A stretch of DNA of 64,000 nt from CAVSUR01 sp963846005 (GTDB taxonomy: Bacteria; Actinomycetota; Actinomycetes; Streptosporangiales; Streptosporangiaceae), in contig CAWJUH010000001.1 in NCBI GenBank assembly GCA_963846005.1, forward strand, positions 806,001 through 870,000, written 5' to 3'. This document shows, in pieces, positions 17,044 through 25,616 of this stretch. Within the stretch, counting starts at the first letter, position 1. Each line of letters begins with the position of its first letter. A program made the translations under genes and the position numbers. The notes beneath the pieces are model-generated. The model ran no database searches, had not been told where the DNA came from, and saw nothing but the letters and a program-made list of their open reading frames with translations.

Positions 17044-19539
17044 TTAGTCGGCGCCGCCGCGCAGGTTCCTGACGTTGCCCATGCCCGGGCCGCCGGTCAG
17101 GGCCGGGCCGCCTCCGCCGCCGCCGACCGGGCCGCCGCCTCCAGCCGCCGGGCCGCGGCCGGGCGGCGGTCCCGCCGGGGGCCGGGCCGCGGGCGCCCCG
17201 TCCGCGGCCGCCGGGGCCTGCGCGTCCAGCTGCGGGCCGACGCCGAGCTTCTCCTTGATCTTCTTCTCGATCTCGTTGGCCACGTCCGGGTTCTCGCGCA
17301 GGAACGTCCGGGCGTTCTCCTTGCCCTGGCCGAGCTGCTCGCCGTCGTAGGTGTACCAGGCCCCGGCCTTGCGCACGATCGTCTGCTCCACGCCCAGGTC
17401 GATCAGGCTGCCCTCGCGGCTGATCCCGACTCCGTACAAGATGTCGAACTCGGCGGTCTTGAACGGCGGGCTGACCTTGTTCTTGACCACCTTGACCCGG
17501 GTCCGGTTGCCGACCGCGTCGGTCCCGTCCTTGAGCGTCTCGATCCGCCGCACGTCCAGCCGCACCGACGCGTAGAACTTCAGCGCCTTACCACCGGTGG
17601 TCGTTTCGGGACTTCCGAACATGACTCCGATTTTTTCGCGGAGCTGGTTGATGAAGATCGCGGTGGTCTTGGTGGTGTTCAGGGCACCGGCCACCTTGCG
17701 CAGGGCCTGGGACATCAGCCGCGCCTGCAGGCCGACGTGGCTGTCTCCCATCTCGCCCTCGATCTCCGCCCGCGGGACCAGGGCGGCCACCGAGTCGATG
17801 ACCACGATGTCGATCGCGCCGGAGCGGATCAGCATGTCGGCGATCTCCAGCGCCTGCTCGCCGGTGTCGGGCTGGGAGACCAGCAGCGCGTCGGTGTTGA
17901 CGCCGAGCTTCTTGGCGTATTCGGGATCGAGTGCGTGTTCGGCGTCGATGAACGCCGCAATCCCGCCGCCCTTCTGCGCATTGGCGACGGCGTGTAGGGC
18001 AACTGTGGTGTTGTGCGACAGGACGCCATTAGCCAGGAAGCTGTGCGACCCCGGCATGACTACATCGAAGGTGGGCTGCAGGCCCGCGTCCTCCACCGCG
18101 ATGACGTCCTCATAGCTGCACGGCATTTCGGCCAGCCAGCGCAGGTAGTGCACGACGGCCCCGACTGCCATCCCGAACTTGCCACAGTTCCGCTCGCACC
18201 ATTGCACGATCTTGGTAAGGCGCTGGCGGGAGCAGGCCAGGCTTAGGTTCCCGCGGAACAGATCGCCTGCGATGCGGTCGAATTCCCGGTCCCCGCCGCA
18301 GTTGTCGCGCAGATCGCGGATAAGCCCCGCCAGATGCGGGATGTTCTCGAACTGAGGGTCACGCGGGGACCGGCGGAAATTCTTGTCCACCTGCGCCTGG
18401 CGCCGAGCTGAACGGAATCCGATTTCCGCCAGGAACCGGTGCGCCACCGCCGGGTTGATAGTCACTGACCAGTAGTCGCGCTCGTACTTCTGGTTGTACT
18501 TGGACGAGACCGTCGCGGGAATCCCGAACCCGTACAGCATCAACTGGACCTGTCCGGCCAGCTCAGCCGACGCCGTTCCCAGCCCGATGGTCGAGGTCGG
18601 GTCGATCCACCCGTCGCCTTCGAAGAGAGCCGACAAGAAGGCGCGCTGAGCCTTGTGGCCCGCGGTCCGGACGCAGGCCGGGACTTTCTTGCCGGCGGCA
18701 TTGACGTAGTCCAGCCCGTAGCGGCTCGCGAATTCGCTCCTGAGGGCCGTGCTGTGCACCGCGAATTCCTTGTCGTAGTAATTGCGCACGGTCACGCCGA
18801 ACAGGCCCTCGATGATCTGAGTGAACTCGCCGCTCACCTCGGGATCCCAGTTGGTGAAGCGGATGGCGTTGCGGCTGGAAAGCGAGCCCTCAGCGACGAG
18901 GTAGCCCAGCAGAACTGCCTCGTCCTCGCTCAGCCCGTCACCGGCCGACGCTTCCTTGGCGCCGAAGAGCGCCGAGAGCAGCGTGTCGCCCGGCTTGATC
19001 TGGCCGGCCTCGCGCCAGACCACAAATCCCCGCTCGTTCATCACGCGGAGCGGATGATTGTGCGTCACGCTGATCGTCCGTCCGGACCGCAGCCGGATCC
19101 GCAGTACGGGCTTGCGATTGTTATGCGTCAGCGCGGCAACGCCCTCCAGGCTGCCACGCTCATTGACCAAGCGGATGTCGAGCTCGCTGATGTCGGTCAC
19201 ACGCGAGGTGCAGGTCGTCTTGGTCCCGGCCCGCTCGAAGACCTCCGCGATCGTCTCAAGCCCGCGGTCAGACCACACGTAAGTGTCGGCGACCAGGCAC
19301 TTCCCGCTGCTCTCCGGTCCGTATATCTCCACGATCCGGCCGCGCGGGAAGCCGCCGATGCCGAGGGCCACGTCCAGGGCGATCGAGCCGGACGGGATGA
19401 TCTCGATCGGCTGGCGGGTCTCCTCGCCGAGGCGCATGACCGCGCCCTTGCCGAACTGGCGCTCGATCTGCGCCAGCGCGGTCTCCAGCGACTTCTCCCG
19501 GTCGCCGCCCCGGATGCCGGCCTTGTCGTTCGGTGCCAT
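17044..19539 (-). CDS. recA: RecA recombinase with an in-frame intein in the Walker A motif
   Basis: The precursor is 831 residues; removing the 430-residue intein leaves a RecA of 401 residues. The N-extein ends in EIYGPESSGK and the C-extein resumes with TTVALHAVANAQ, so splicing rebuilds the ATP-binding P-loop GPESSGKTT. Downstream are Walker B (VVIDSVAALVP), loop L1/L2 regions (INQLREKIGVMFGSPETTTGG) and a Gly/Pro/Ala-rich tail. ATG 19539 has AGGAG five bases upstream; a GTG two codons earlier overlaps that site. RecA is inactive until splicing. A LexA-type box lies 178 bp upstream. Confidence 0.95.
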   Translation of the reverse strand: MAPNDKAGIRGGDREKSLETALAQIERQFGKGAVMRLGEETRQPIEIIPSGSIALDVALGIGGFPRGRIVEIYGPESSGKCLVADTYVWSDRGLETIAEVFERAGTKTTCTSRVTDISELDIRLVNERGSLEGVAALTHNNRKPVLRIRLRSGRTISVTHNHPLRVMNERGFVVWREAGQIKPGDTLLSALFGAKEASAGDGLSEDEAVLLGYLVAEGSLSSRNAIRFTNWDPEVSGEFTQIIEGLFGVTVRNYYDKEFAVHSTALRSEFASRYGLDYVNAAGKKVPACVRTAGHKAQRAFLSALFEGDGWIDPTSTIGLGTASAELAGQVQLMLYGFGIPATVSSKYNQKYERDYWSVTINPAVAHRFLAEIGFRSARRQAQVDKNFRRSPRDPQFENIPHLAGLIRDLRDNCGGDREFDRIAGDLFRGNLSLACSRQRLTKIVQWCERNCGKFGMAVGAVVHYLRWLAEMPCSYEDVIAVEDAGLQPTFDVVMPGSHSFLANGVLSHNTTVALHAVANAQKGGGIAAFIDAEHALDPEYAKKLGVNTDALLVSQPDTGEQALEIADMLIRSGAIDIVVIDSVAALVPRAEIEGEMGDSHVGLQARLMSQALRKVAGALNTTKTTAIFINQLREKIGVMFGSPETTTGGKALKFYASVRLDVRRIETLKDGTDAVGNRTRVKVVKNKVSPPFKTAEFDILYGVGISREGSLIDLGVEQTIVRKAGAWYTYDGEQLGQGKENARTFLRENPDVANEIEKKIKEKLGVGPQLDAQAPAAADGAPAARPPAGPPPGRGPAAGGGGPVGGGGGGPALTGGPGMGNVRNLRGGAD
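18010..19299 (-). mobile_element. RecA intein with LAGLIDADG homing endonuclease
   Basis: The 430-residue intein starts with Cys (CLVADTYVWSDRG, block A) and ends in VLSHN before a Thr. Block B has TISVTHNHPL with the conserved Thr and His. The end block is FLANGVLSHN with penultimate His and terminal Asn. This is the standard class 1 arrangement (Cys1, Asn, +1 Thr). Two LAGLIDADG-like motifs, LLGYLVAEGSL (intein residues 130-140) and FLSALFEGDGWID (221-233), each with an acidic residue, suggest a homing endonuclease that could be active. Its base composition is visibly less GC-biased than the surrounding exteins. Confidence 0.93.
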
Positions 19540-19716
19540 GTGCACTCCTGTCGGAATCGACGGCTACGCCGAGCCGTTTCGCTGCCCGGCGCCGCCTGGC
19601 AGGTCATCGTCTTTGGTTACCGGCGCTGACGCTACGCGCTGCCACCGACAATTCCCGCGCGACGGCATCCGGCCAGCATGAAGGCCGGTCCGGGACCGCC
19701 AGCACAACCACCTTAA

Positions 19717-19730
19717 CGAACAACTGTTCG
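19717..19730. promoter_or_regulatory. LexA/SOS box upstream of recA
   Basis: CGAAC-AACT-GTTCG is a perfect inverted repeat matching the Gram-positive SOS consensus (CGAAC-N4-GTTCG). It is 178 bp upstream of the recA ATG. LexA repression and DNA-damage induction of recA-recX are the expected consequence. Confidence 0.85.
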
Positions 19731-19783
19731 ATCATGCAGCGGACACGCCGCAATGACGGAAATGGCCTGCCCAGCCTGTCGGT

Positions 19784-19957
19784 TCAGCGCGCGGACGGCA
19801 GCAATTCCAGCACCCGCGCGGCGACCGCGGGGATGTCCACCGGGCCGGTCGTGTCCACCGGGATCACCTCACCCAGCCCGCCCGGCCGGCCGGACTCGGC
19901 CAGGAACTGCGGAGCCAGGCGCGGCCGGCACCAGCACGACCGGCGCGGCCCGGTCAC
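19784..19957 (-). pseudogene. Possible remnant of a larger gene (C-terminal fragment)
   Basis: A 57-codon frame ends LAPQFLAESGRPGGLGEVIPV then DTTGPVDIPAVAARVLELL, which looks like the folded C-terminus of a protein, perhaps a P-loop kinase. The preceding residues RRSCWCRP do not fit it, while an adjacent frame reads APVVLVPAA, as if one or two bases were lost. It lies between DUF3046 and recA on the same strand. I cannot name the family; it may also be a shadow. Confidence 0.3.
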
Positions 19958-19958
19958 C

Positions 19959-20162
19959 TCAGCGCAGCCGCTCGGGGACGGGAAAGACCTCGCAGACCGC
20001 GCGCCAGACCGTCTTGGCGTCGACGCCGTCGGCGAGGGCCTGGTTGACGGTGCGGCTGCCGAGCGGGCCGAGCGCGTAGTCCTTGGCCAAGCTCTCCGCA
20101 TAGGCCTCGCCGAACTGCTCGCGCATCCGCGCCCAGAACTCCGTCAGCCGCACGCGCGCCAC
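19959..20162 (-). CDS. DUF3046 family protein
   Basis: A 67-residue protein, RLTEFWARMREQFGEAYAESLAKD then GLGS-like turn and VWRAVCEVFPVPERLR. It matches DUF3046, a small actinobacterial family regularly found just upstream of recA. It begins with GTG at 20162. Its function is unknown. Confidence 0.85.
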   Translation of the reverse strand: MARVRLTEFWARMREQFGEAYAESLAKDYALGPLGSRTVNQALADGVDAKTVWRAVCEVFPVPERLR

Positions 20163-20184
20163 CCTATCCGGCCCGCCGGGCCGC

Positions 20185-21354
20185 CTAGCCGCGCGCGGCC
20201 CGGCGGCCGGGCCGGCCGGGTACCGGTCGCAGCCAGGAGTAGGCGGCCGGAGCCAGGTGCAGGCTGTGCGGTGCGTTCATGTTGTAGATCTGCTGGTAGC
20301 AGGCCAGAGAGCGATGCGAGCCCGACACCACTTGCTGCACCCGCCAATCGGGCTTGGCGTCGACGACGACGGTCCAGCCGGCGGCGCCGGCCAGGCGCAG
20401 CGCCGCCCGCAGCTCGCCGGCGATCATCGCCCGGTAACGCGGGCTGGCCGGATGGCAGGCCGCCTTCGGGATGGCGAGGACGTGGCCGAGCACCCGCCGG
20501 ACCGGCCGGGGCAGTAGCCCGCCGCCGGGGCCGGGCAGCACCTGGATGGCGTGCACCGCGCTATCGGCCTGTCCTTCCCAGCAGCCCGGCCCGGTCCCCC
20601 ACGGGTGCGTGATCCGCCAGCCGTGGTACCCGAACCTCGCTAGTGCGCGCCGGGCGAAGGCATCGGCCGCAGTCACGCTGAGGCAGCGCGGTTGGCGGGC
20701 GGTGCCCTGCATGCCCGTGATCAGGTACTGGCTGAGGAGATAGCTCCGCCGGGCCGCCCGGTCATAGCCCGCCGGCAGATCGGGCAGGTGCAGCTTGGCG
20801 CAGGTTGTGTCGGGGAAGACGCCCACGGATCCGAAGGTCCCGGCCGCTCCAGGATGCTTGGCGGGCGGCAGCTCACAGGCCGCTAGCCGGGGAACGACCT
20901 GACGGTGTGGATTGCCCATCTGTCCGCGAGCCCACAACCGGGCGCACACGAGCGTGGGCGGGGCACCTTCGGACGCGGTGATGCCCCCGCTGGAGTCGAG
21001 CCGGGGGCCGGCAAAGCACTCGACCTGGTCGGCCACGTAACTGGCGGGGCGCTGGCCGGTGCTGAGCACCCAGCCGGCTGCGGTGGCGGCCAGCAGCACC
21101 GGCACGGCCACGCAGCTGATTACCAGCCGCCGGCGCCGCCGCCCGGGCCAGGCCAGCTGCCAGCGGCGGCTCCGCCGTGCGGGGCGCGACCCGGTCATGA
21201 CGGCCTGGCGGAGCTTCGCCAGCTGGGACCTGTCCGGCTGGCCGAGCTCACAGGTCTGGCCGGTCGCGCCGGGCGCACCTCCGGCGGGATCAGTGCCCTC
21301 GAGCAACTGCCTGATATCGCGGATGTCGTCGCTGACCGAGGTGCTGGTGCGCAT
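20185..21354 (-). CDS. Membrane protein co-transcribed with an ECF sigma factor
   Basis: A 389-residue protein with a cytoplasmic N-terminus of about 80 residues (SDDIRDIRQLLEG; then a basic RRRRR patch), one membrane helix LVISCVAVPVLLAATAAGWVL (about residues 86-106), and a large external domain with at least seven cysteines. It starts one base after the sigma-factor stop, so the two are translationally coupled. The topology is that of an anti-sigma factor, but the N-terminus lacks an evident zinc anti-sigma HxxxCxxC motif. Whether it binds the sigma factor is inference from position. Confidence 0.7.
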   Translation of the reverse strand: MRTSTSVSDDIRDIRQLLEGTDPAGGAPGATGQTCELGQPDRSQLAKLRQAVMTGSRPARRSRRWQLAWPGRRRRRLVISCVAVPVLLAATAAGWVLSTGQRPASYVADQVECFAGPRLDSSGGITASEGAPPTLVCARLWARGQMGNPHRQVVPRLAACELPPAKHPGAAGTFGSVGVFPDTTCAKLHLPDLPAGYDRAARRSYLLSQYLITGMQGTARQPRCLSVTAADAFARRALARFGYHGWRITHPWGTGPGCWEGQADSAVHAIQVLPGPGGGLLPRPVRRVLGHVLAIPKAACHPASPRYRAMIAGELRAALRLAGAAGWTVVVDAKPDWRVQQVVSGSHRSLACYQQIYNMNAPHSLHLAPAAYSWLRPVPGRPGRRAARG

Positions 21355-21355
21355 G

Positions 21356-21949
21356 TCAGGCCTCCTTGGCCGGGTGGCGGGTCAGCAACGGGGATGGGTC
21401 GGGCGCCTGAGCCGGGCCGCGGCGAGTGTCATATGCGGGCAGGTCGGCCTGGTCGAGCACGGCCCGCAGCCGCCGCCGGGCCCGGTGCAGCCGGCTGCGC
21501 GCCGTGCCCGGCCGCAGCCCGAGGGCCAGACCCAGTGCACGCGTGTCGGTCTGGCCCTCCCACGCCACCAGGCGCAAGATCTCCCGGTCGGCTTCCGGCA
21601 GCCGGGCGAGCGCCGCGCCGACCGCCTGCCCGGCGATCACGCCGTCAGCCGGGTCGGCCACGGACCCGCCCGCTGGGTCTTGCGCCAGCCGGGCAGCCAG
21701 CCGGTGCCGCCGGTGCGCGGACCGGCGCTGCCCGCGGACGGAGTTCCCGGCGATGGCGTACAGCCAGGGCAGCAAGTCGCCCGGCGGCGGCCGGCGATCC
21801 CAGTGTCGCCAGGCGGCCGTGAAGGTGTCACTGACGACATCCCAGGCAGCGTCTCCGTCGTCCATCCGGCGCCGGGCGAATCGCAGGATCAGCGGCGCGT
21901 AGTTGTCGAAGGCCACGGCGAAACCGTCGTCAGGGCCGGGCTCGTCCAC
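21356..21949 (-). CDS. ECF-type RNA polymerase sigma factor
   Basis: A 197-residue sigma factor. Region 2 is seen as FDNYAPLILRFARRRMDDGDAAWDVVSDTFTAAWRHWDR and LLPWLYAIAGNSVRGQRR. Region 4 is ALARLPEADREILRLVAWEG then LGLALGLRPGTARSRLHRARRRLR, a clear helix-turn-helix. The GTG at 21949 has GAGGAG five bases before it. It precedes a membrane protein gene in an operon that could encode its regulator. The target promoters are unknown. Confidence 0.88.
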   Translation of the reverse strand: MDEPGPDDGFAVAFDNYAPLILRFARRRMDDGDAAWDVVSDTFTAAWRHWDRRPPPGDLLPWLYAIAGNSVRGQRRSAHRRHRLAARLAQDPAGGSVADPADGVIAGQAVGAALARLPEADREILRLVAWEGQTDTRALGLALGLRPGTARSRLHRARRRLRAVLDQADLPAYDTRRGPAQAPDPSPLLTRHPAKEA

Positions 21950-22143
21950 GCTGGCTCCTCTCGCGTTGCCCGGTTAAGGCCGGCCACCGTCGCAGCGTTG
22001 CGGGCAGGCCGGACAAGCGCAAGACCGCGAGCCGATGGGGCCGGCCGGAGGATATTCCCTACCTGCCGCTGGGTTGCAAGGGCGGGGCACGGGCGGTAAT
22101 CCTCTAAGGGACCGTCCCGCCGCCAGACCCCGGAGGCCCCGCC

Positions 22144-22242
22144 GTGACCCGCTCCGCCGGCCAGCGCCGCCTCAACCTGTCCTGCCGACGGCACGTCGAT
22201 TTGCTGCGCGTCTCCAGCGCCATGTGTCAGTCCTGCTGCTAG
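22144..22242 (+). CDS. Cysteine-rich leader peptide upstream of sulfite reductase
   Basis: A 32-codon reading frame starts with GTG at 22144, seven bases after GGAGG (22132-22136). The product contains RRHVDLLRVSSAMCQSCC and stops directly after Cys-Cys. Short peptides with R-R-x-V-D-L and terminal cysteines precede sulfur-assimilation genes in many actinobacteria, where ribosome stalling at Cys codons under cysteine shortage raises downstream expression. A strong GC hairpin (palindrome CCGGCCGCGGCCGG at 22294-22307 inside an outer GCCCG/CGGGC pair) lies between the peptide and the reductase start and could be the switch. Confidence 0.85.
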   Translation: MTRSAGQRRLNLSCRRHVDLLRVSSAMCQSCC

Positions 22243-22345
22243 CCCAGCCCCTTCCCCGCCCCGCCGCGAGAGCCTGCCGCCGATCTGGCGTGCCCGGCCG
22301 CGGCCGGCGCGCGGGCCCGACCTGCAGCCAAAGGACAGACTTCCG

Positions 22346-24043
22346 GTGCCATCCCGACCTCAGCCAGCCCGACCCCAGTCATCAGAACCGCAGTCCTCAA
22401 CACCGCAGTCATCGAGACCGCAGCGCGGCCAGGGCCAGTGGGCCCTCGGCCACCGCGAGCCGCTCAACGCGGCCGAGCGCTTCAAGAAGGACGACAACGG
22501 CCTGAACGTCCGCGACCGGATCCTGAACCGGTACGCCGCGGCGGGCTTCGACGCCATCGACCCCGCTGACCTGCGCGGGCGGTTCCGCTGGTGGGGCCTG
22601 TACACCCAGCGGCGCCCCGGCATCGGCGGCGGCAAGACCGGTGCGCTGGAGGACGCCGAGATCGAGGACCGCTACTTCATGATGCGGGTGCGGATCCCGG
22701 GCGGCCAGCTGACCAGCCACCAGCTGCGCACGGTGGCGGGCATCGCCAAGGAATACGGCCGCGACCTGGCCGACGTCACCGACCGGCAGAACGTGCAGTA
22801 CCACTGGATCACGATCGAGGACGTGCCGGCCATCTGGGCCCGGCTGGAGGAAGCGGGCCTGTCCAGCCTGCAGGCCTGCGGCGACGTGCCCCGCAACATC
22901 CTCGGCTGCCCGGTCGCCGGGATCGAGGCGTCCGAGGTCATCGACGCCAGCGCGGTGCTGGCCGCGACCGAGGCGGTCGCGGCGGGCAACCCCGAGTTCA
23001 CCAACCTGCCGCGCAAGTTCAAGACCGCGATCTCCGGCTGCTCCTCGCAGTGCACCGCGCACGAGGTCAACGACATCTCCTTCGTCGGCGTCTCCGGGCC
23101 GGACGGCGAGCCGGGGTTCGACCTGTGGGTGGGCGGCGGCCTGTCCACCAACCCGATGATCGCGCAGCGGCTCGGCGTGTTCGTCACGCCGGACCGGGTG
23201 CCGGCGGTCTGGGCCGGGGTCACCGGGCTGTTCCGCGACTACGGCTACCGGCGGCTGCGCAGCCGGGCGCGGCTGAAGTTCCTGGTCGCCGACTGGGGCG
23301 CGGAGCGGTTCCGCGAGGTGCTGGAGAAGGAGTACCTCGGCTACGCGCTGCCGGACGGGCCGGCGCCGGAGCCGCCGGCCGGCCCGCGCGACCACGTCGG
23401 GGTGCACCGCCAGCGCGACGGCCGCTGCTACGTCGGCGTGTCGCTGCCCACCGGCCGGTCCTCGGGCAGCCAGCTGTGGCAGGTGGCGGACCTGGCCGAC
23501 GAGTTCGGCTCGGGCCGGGTGCGGACCACCACCGAGCAGAAGCTGCTGATCCTGGACGTGCCGGAGGACCGGGTCGAGGACCTGGTCACCGAGCTCGATG
23601 CGCTCGGCCTGCAGGCCCGGCCGTCGCCGTTCCGGCGGGGCATGATGGCCTGCACCGGGATCGAGTTCTGCAAGCTGGCCATCGTCGAGACCAAGCAGCG
23701 CGCCCGGGACCTGTACACCGAGCTGGACCGGCGGCTGCCGGGCTTCGGCACCCCGATCACGATCAACGTGAACGGCTGCCCGAACTCCTGTGCCCGGTTC
23801 CAGCTCGCCGATATCGGGCTGAAGGGCTCGATCACCGGCGGCGGCGAGGGCTTCCAGGTGCACCTGGGCGGCTCGCTCGGCACTGACCCGTCGTTCGGCC
23901 GCAAGCTGCGCGGCCTGAAGGTCACCGCCGACGGCCTGCCCGACTACGTCGAGCGGGTGCTGCGCCACTACCTGGCCGGCCGCGCCGACGGCGAGCCGTT
24001 CGCGCACTGGGTGCGGCGGGCCGACGAGGGGCTGCTGACATGA
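22346..24043 (+). CDS. sir: Ferredoxin-dependent assimilatory sulfite reductase (nitrite/sulfite reductase family)
   Basis: A 565-residue siroheme/4Fe-4S enzyme reducing sulfite to sulfide with six electrons. Both ferredoxin-like half domains and catalytic halves are present: DVTDRQNVQYHWI and GDVPRNILGCPVAG in the first half, LILDVPEDRVEDLV in the second. The cluster/siroheme cysteines are ACTGIEFCKLA and NGCPNSCARFQ. It starts with GTG at 22346, ten bases after AAAGGA; the first 35 residues are variable. The Cys leader and the siroheme genes that follow argue for sulfite rather than nitrite as the substrate. Confidence 0.88.
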   Translation: MPSRPQPARPQSSEPQSSTPQSSRPQRGQGQWALGHREPLNAAERFKKDDNGLNVRDRILNRYAAAGFDAIDPADLRGRFRWWGLYTQRRPGIGGGKTGALEDAEIEDRYFMMRVRIPGGQLTSHQLRTVAGIAKEYGRDLADVTDRQNVQYHWITIEDVPAIWARLEEAGLSSLQACGDVPRNILGCPVAGIEASEVIDASAVLAATEAVAAGNPEFTNLPRKFKTAISGCSSQCTAHEVNDISFVGVSGPDGEPGFDLWVGGGLSTNPMIAQRLGVFVTPDRVPAVWAGVTGLFRDYGYRRLRSRARLKFLVADWGAERFREVLEKEYLGYALPDGPAPEPPAGPRDHVGVHRQRDGRCYVGVSLPTGRSSGSQLWQVADLADEFGSGRVRTTTEQKLLILDVPEDRVEDLVTELDALGLQARPSPFRRGMMACTGIEFCKLAIVETKQRARDLYTELDRRLPGFGTPITINVNGCPNSCARFQLADIGLKGSITGGGEGFQVHLGGSLGTDPSFGRKLRGLKVTADGLPDYVERVLRHYLAGRADGEPFAHWVRRADEGLLT

Positions 24044-24228
24044 CCGCGGGCGCGGGCGGCACCGGCGGCGCGGCGGACGGCGGGACCGGCGAGCGCCAGG
24101 TGCCGTTCTTCTGCCCGTACTGCGGCGAGGAAGCGCTGGCGCCGGCCGGGCCGCAGGCCGGTGACTGGGCGTGCAGCGCGTGCGCCCGGGCTTTCCAGCT
24201 GAAGTTCCGCGCGGTGGTGCGGTCATGA
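24040..24228 (+). CDS. Small zinc-ribbon protein of the sulfite reductase operon
   Basis: A 62-residue protein overlapping sir by ATGA and overlapping the next gene by ATGA, so tightly coupled to both. Residues about 23-62 contain C-P-Y-C-G and C-S-A-C pairs separated by 17 residues, a rubredoxin-like zinc ribbon, then FQLKFRAVV. A similarly sized small protein follows sulfite reductase in Streptomyces operons, to my recollection. Its role (chaperone, electron-transfer or regulatory) is not known. Confidence 0.75.
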   Translation: MTAGAGGTGGAADGGTGERQVPFFCPYCGEEALAPAGPQAGDWACSACARAFQLKFRAVVRS

Positions 24229-25616
24229 CAAGTACGGGAGAGGCCACAAGGCCGCCGGAGGTCAGGCCGCCCGGGCAGGATGCTGCCCGGGCGGCAGCGG
24301 CGGGCCGGCCGGACGCCGGGACAGCGCGTGCTGCGGGCCCGGATTACCCGGTCACCCTGCAGCTGGCCGGCAAGCGGGTCGTGGTGATCGGCGGCGGCCA
24401 GGTGGCGCTGCGCCGCGCCCGGCCGCTGCTCGCGGCGGGCGCCCGGGTGCACGTGATCGCGCCGGAGATCGGCCCGGAGCTGGCCGGGCTGCCGGTGATC
24501 AGGGAGTACCGCCGGTACCGGGACGGGGACCTGGCCGGGGCGTGGCTGGCGCACGCCGCGGCCGGCGACAGAGCGGTCAACGCGGCCGTGGCCGCGGAGG
24601 CCGAGCGCAGCCGGGTCTGGTGCGTGCGGGCCGACGACGCGGCCGCCTCGCCGGCCTGGACCCCGGCGGTGACCCGGCACGGGGACGTGACGGTGGCGGT
24701 CACCGCGGGCGGCGATCCGCGCCGGTCGCAGCGGCTGCGCGCGGCGATCTCGGCGGCGCTGGCGGCCGGGAGCCTGCCGGTGCGCCGCCAGCGGCCCGCC
24801 ACGGCCAGACGGGCCGGACAGGCCGGGCACGTCGCGCTGGTCGGCGGCGGGCCGGGCGACCCCGGGCTGATCACCGTGCACGGGCGGCGGCTGCTCGCCG
24901 AGGCGGACGTGGTGGTGGCCGACAAGCTCGCGCCGCGCGAGCTGCTGGCCGAACTGGACCCGGGCGTCGAGCTCATCGACGCCGGCAAGGCGCCGCACGC
25001 GCACAACCTGACCCAGGCGCAAATCAACGAGCTGATCGTCAGCCGGGCCGGGGCCGGGCAGCGGGTCGTGCGGCTCAAGGGCGGCGACCCGTTCGTGTTC
25101 GGCCGCGGCGGCGAGGAGGCGCTGGCCTGCGTGCGCGCCGGGGTGCCGTTCACGGTCGTGCCCGGCGTGACCAGCGCGGTGGCCGTGCCCGCTTACGCCG
25201 GGATCCCGGTGACGCACCGGGGCCTGACCCAGGACTTCGCGGTGGTGTCCGCGCACCTGGACCCCTCGCACCCGGGCGCGAGCGTGGACTGGGCGGCGCT
25301 GGCGGCCGGTCCGGGCACGCTGGTGCTGCTGATGGCGGTGGCGCACCTGGAGCAGATCGCGGCCGAGCTGGTCAAGCGCGGCCGGCCGGCGGCCACCCCG
25401 GTTGCGGTGGTCTGCGACGGCACGACGCCGCGGCAGCGGATGCTGACCTCGACGCTCGGCGCGGTGGCGGCCGACGCGCGGCAGGCCGGCATCGAGCCGC
25501 CCGCGGTGGTGGTCGTCGGCGAGGTGGTCGGGCTGGCGGGACGGCTCGGCGGCTGGCTGACCGGTCCTGACGGCGCCCCGGCGCGCGTTCCGGCTCAGCC
25601 TGCGGAGCCGGCGTGA
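24225..25616 (+). CDS. cysG: Bifunctional siroheme synthase: precorrin-2 dehydrogenase and uroporphyrinogen-III C-methyltransferase
   Basis: A 463-residue protein. The N-terminal half has the NAD-binding GKRVVVIGGGQVALRRARPLL (about residues 50-70), typical of precorrin-2 dehydrogenase. The C-terminal half is a SUMT methyltransferase with VALVGGGPGDPGLITV, VVRLKGGDPFVFGRGGEE and PAYAGIPVTHRGL. The CysG dimerisation/chelatase segment between them is short, and a separate chelatase gene follows by a GTGA overlap. Together they make siroheme from uroporphyrinogen III for the reductase upstream. Confidence 0.9.
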   Translation: MTSTGEATRPPEVRPPGQDAARAAAAGRPDAGTARAAGPDYPVTLQLAGKRVVVIGGGQVALRRARPLLAAGARVHVIAPEIGPELAGLPVIREYRRYRDGDLAGAWLAHAAAGDRAVNAAVAAEAERSRVWCVRADDAAASPAWTPAVTRHGDVTVAVTAGGDPRRSQRLRAAISAALAAGSLPVRRQRPATARRAGQAGHVALVGGGPGDPGLITVHGRRLLAEADVVVADKLAPRELLAELDPGVELIDAGKAPHAHNLTQAQINELIVSRAGAGQRVVRLKGGDPFVFGRGGEEALACVRAGVPFTVVPGVTSAVAVPAYAGIPVTHRGLTQDFAVVSAHLDPSHPGASVDWAALAAGPGTLVLLMAVAHLEQIAAELVKRGRPAATPVAVVCDGTTPRQRMLTSTLGAVAADARQAGIEPPAVVVVGEVVGLAGRLGGWLTGPDGAPARVPAQPAEPA

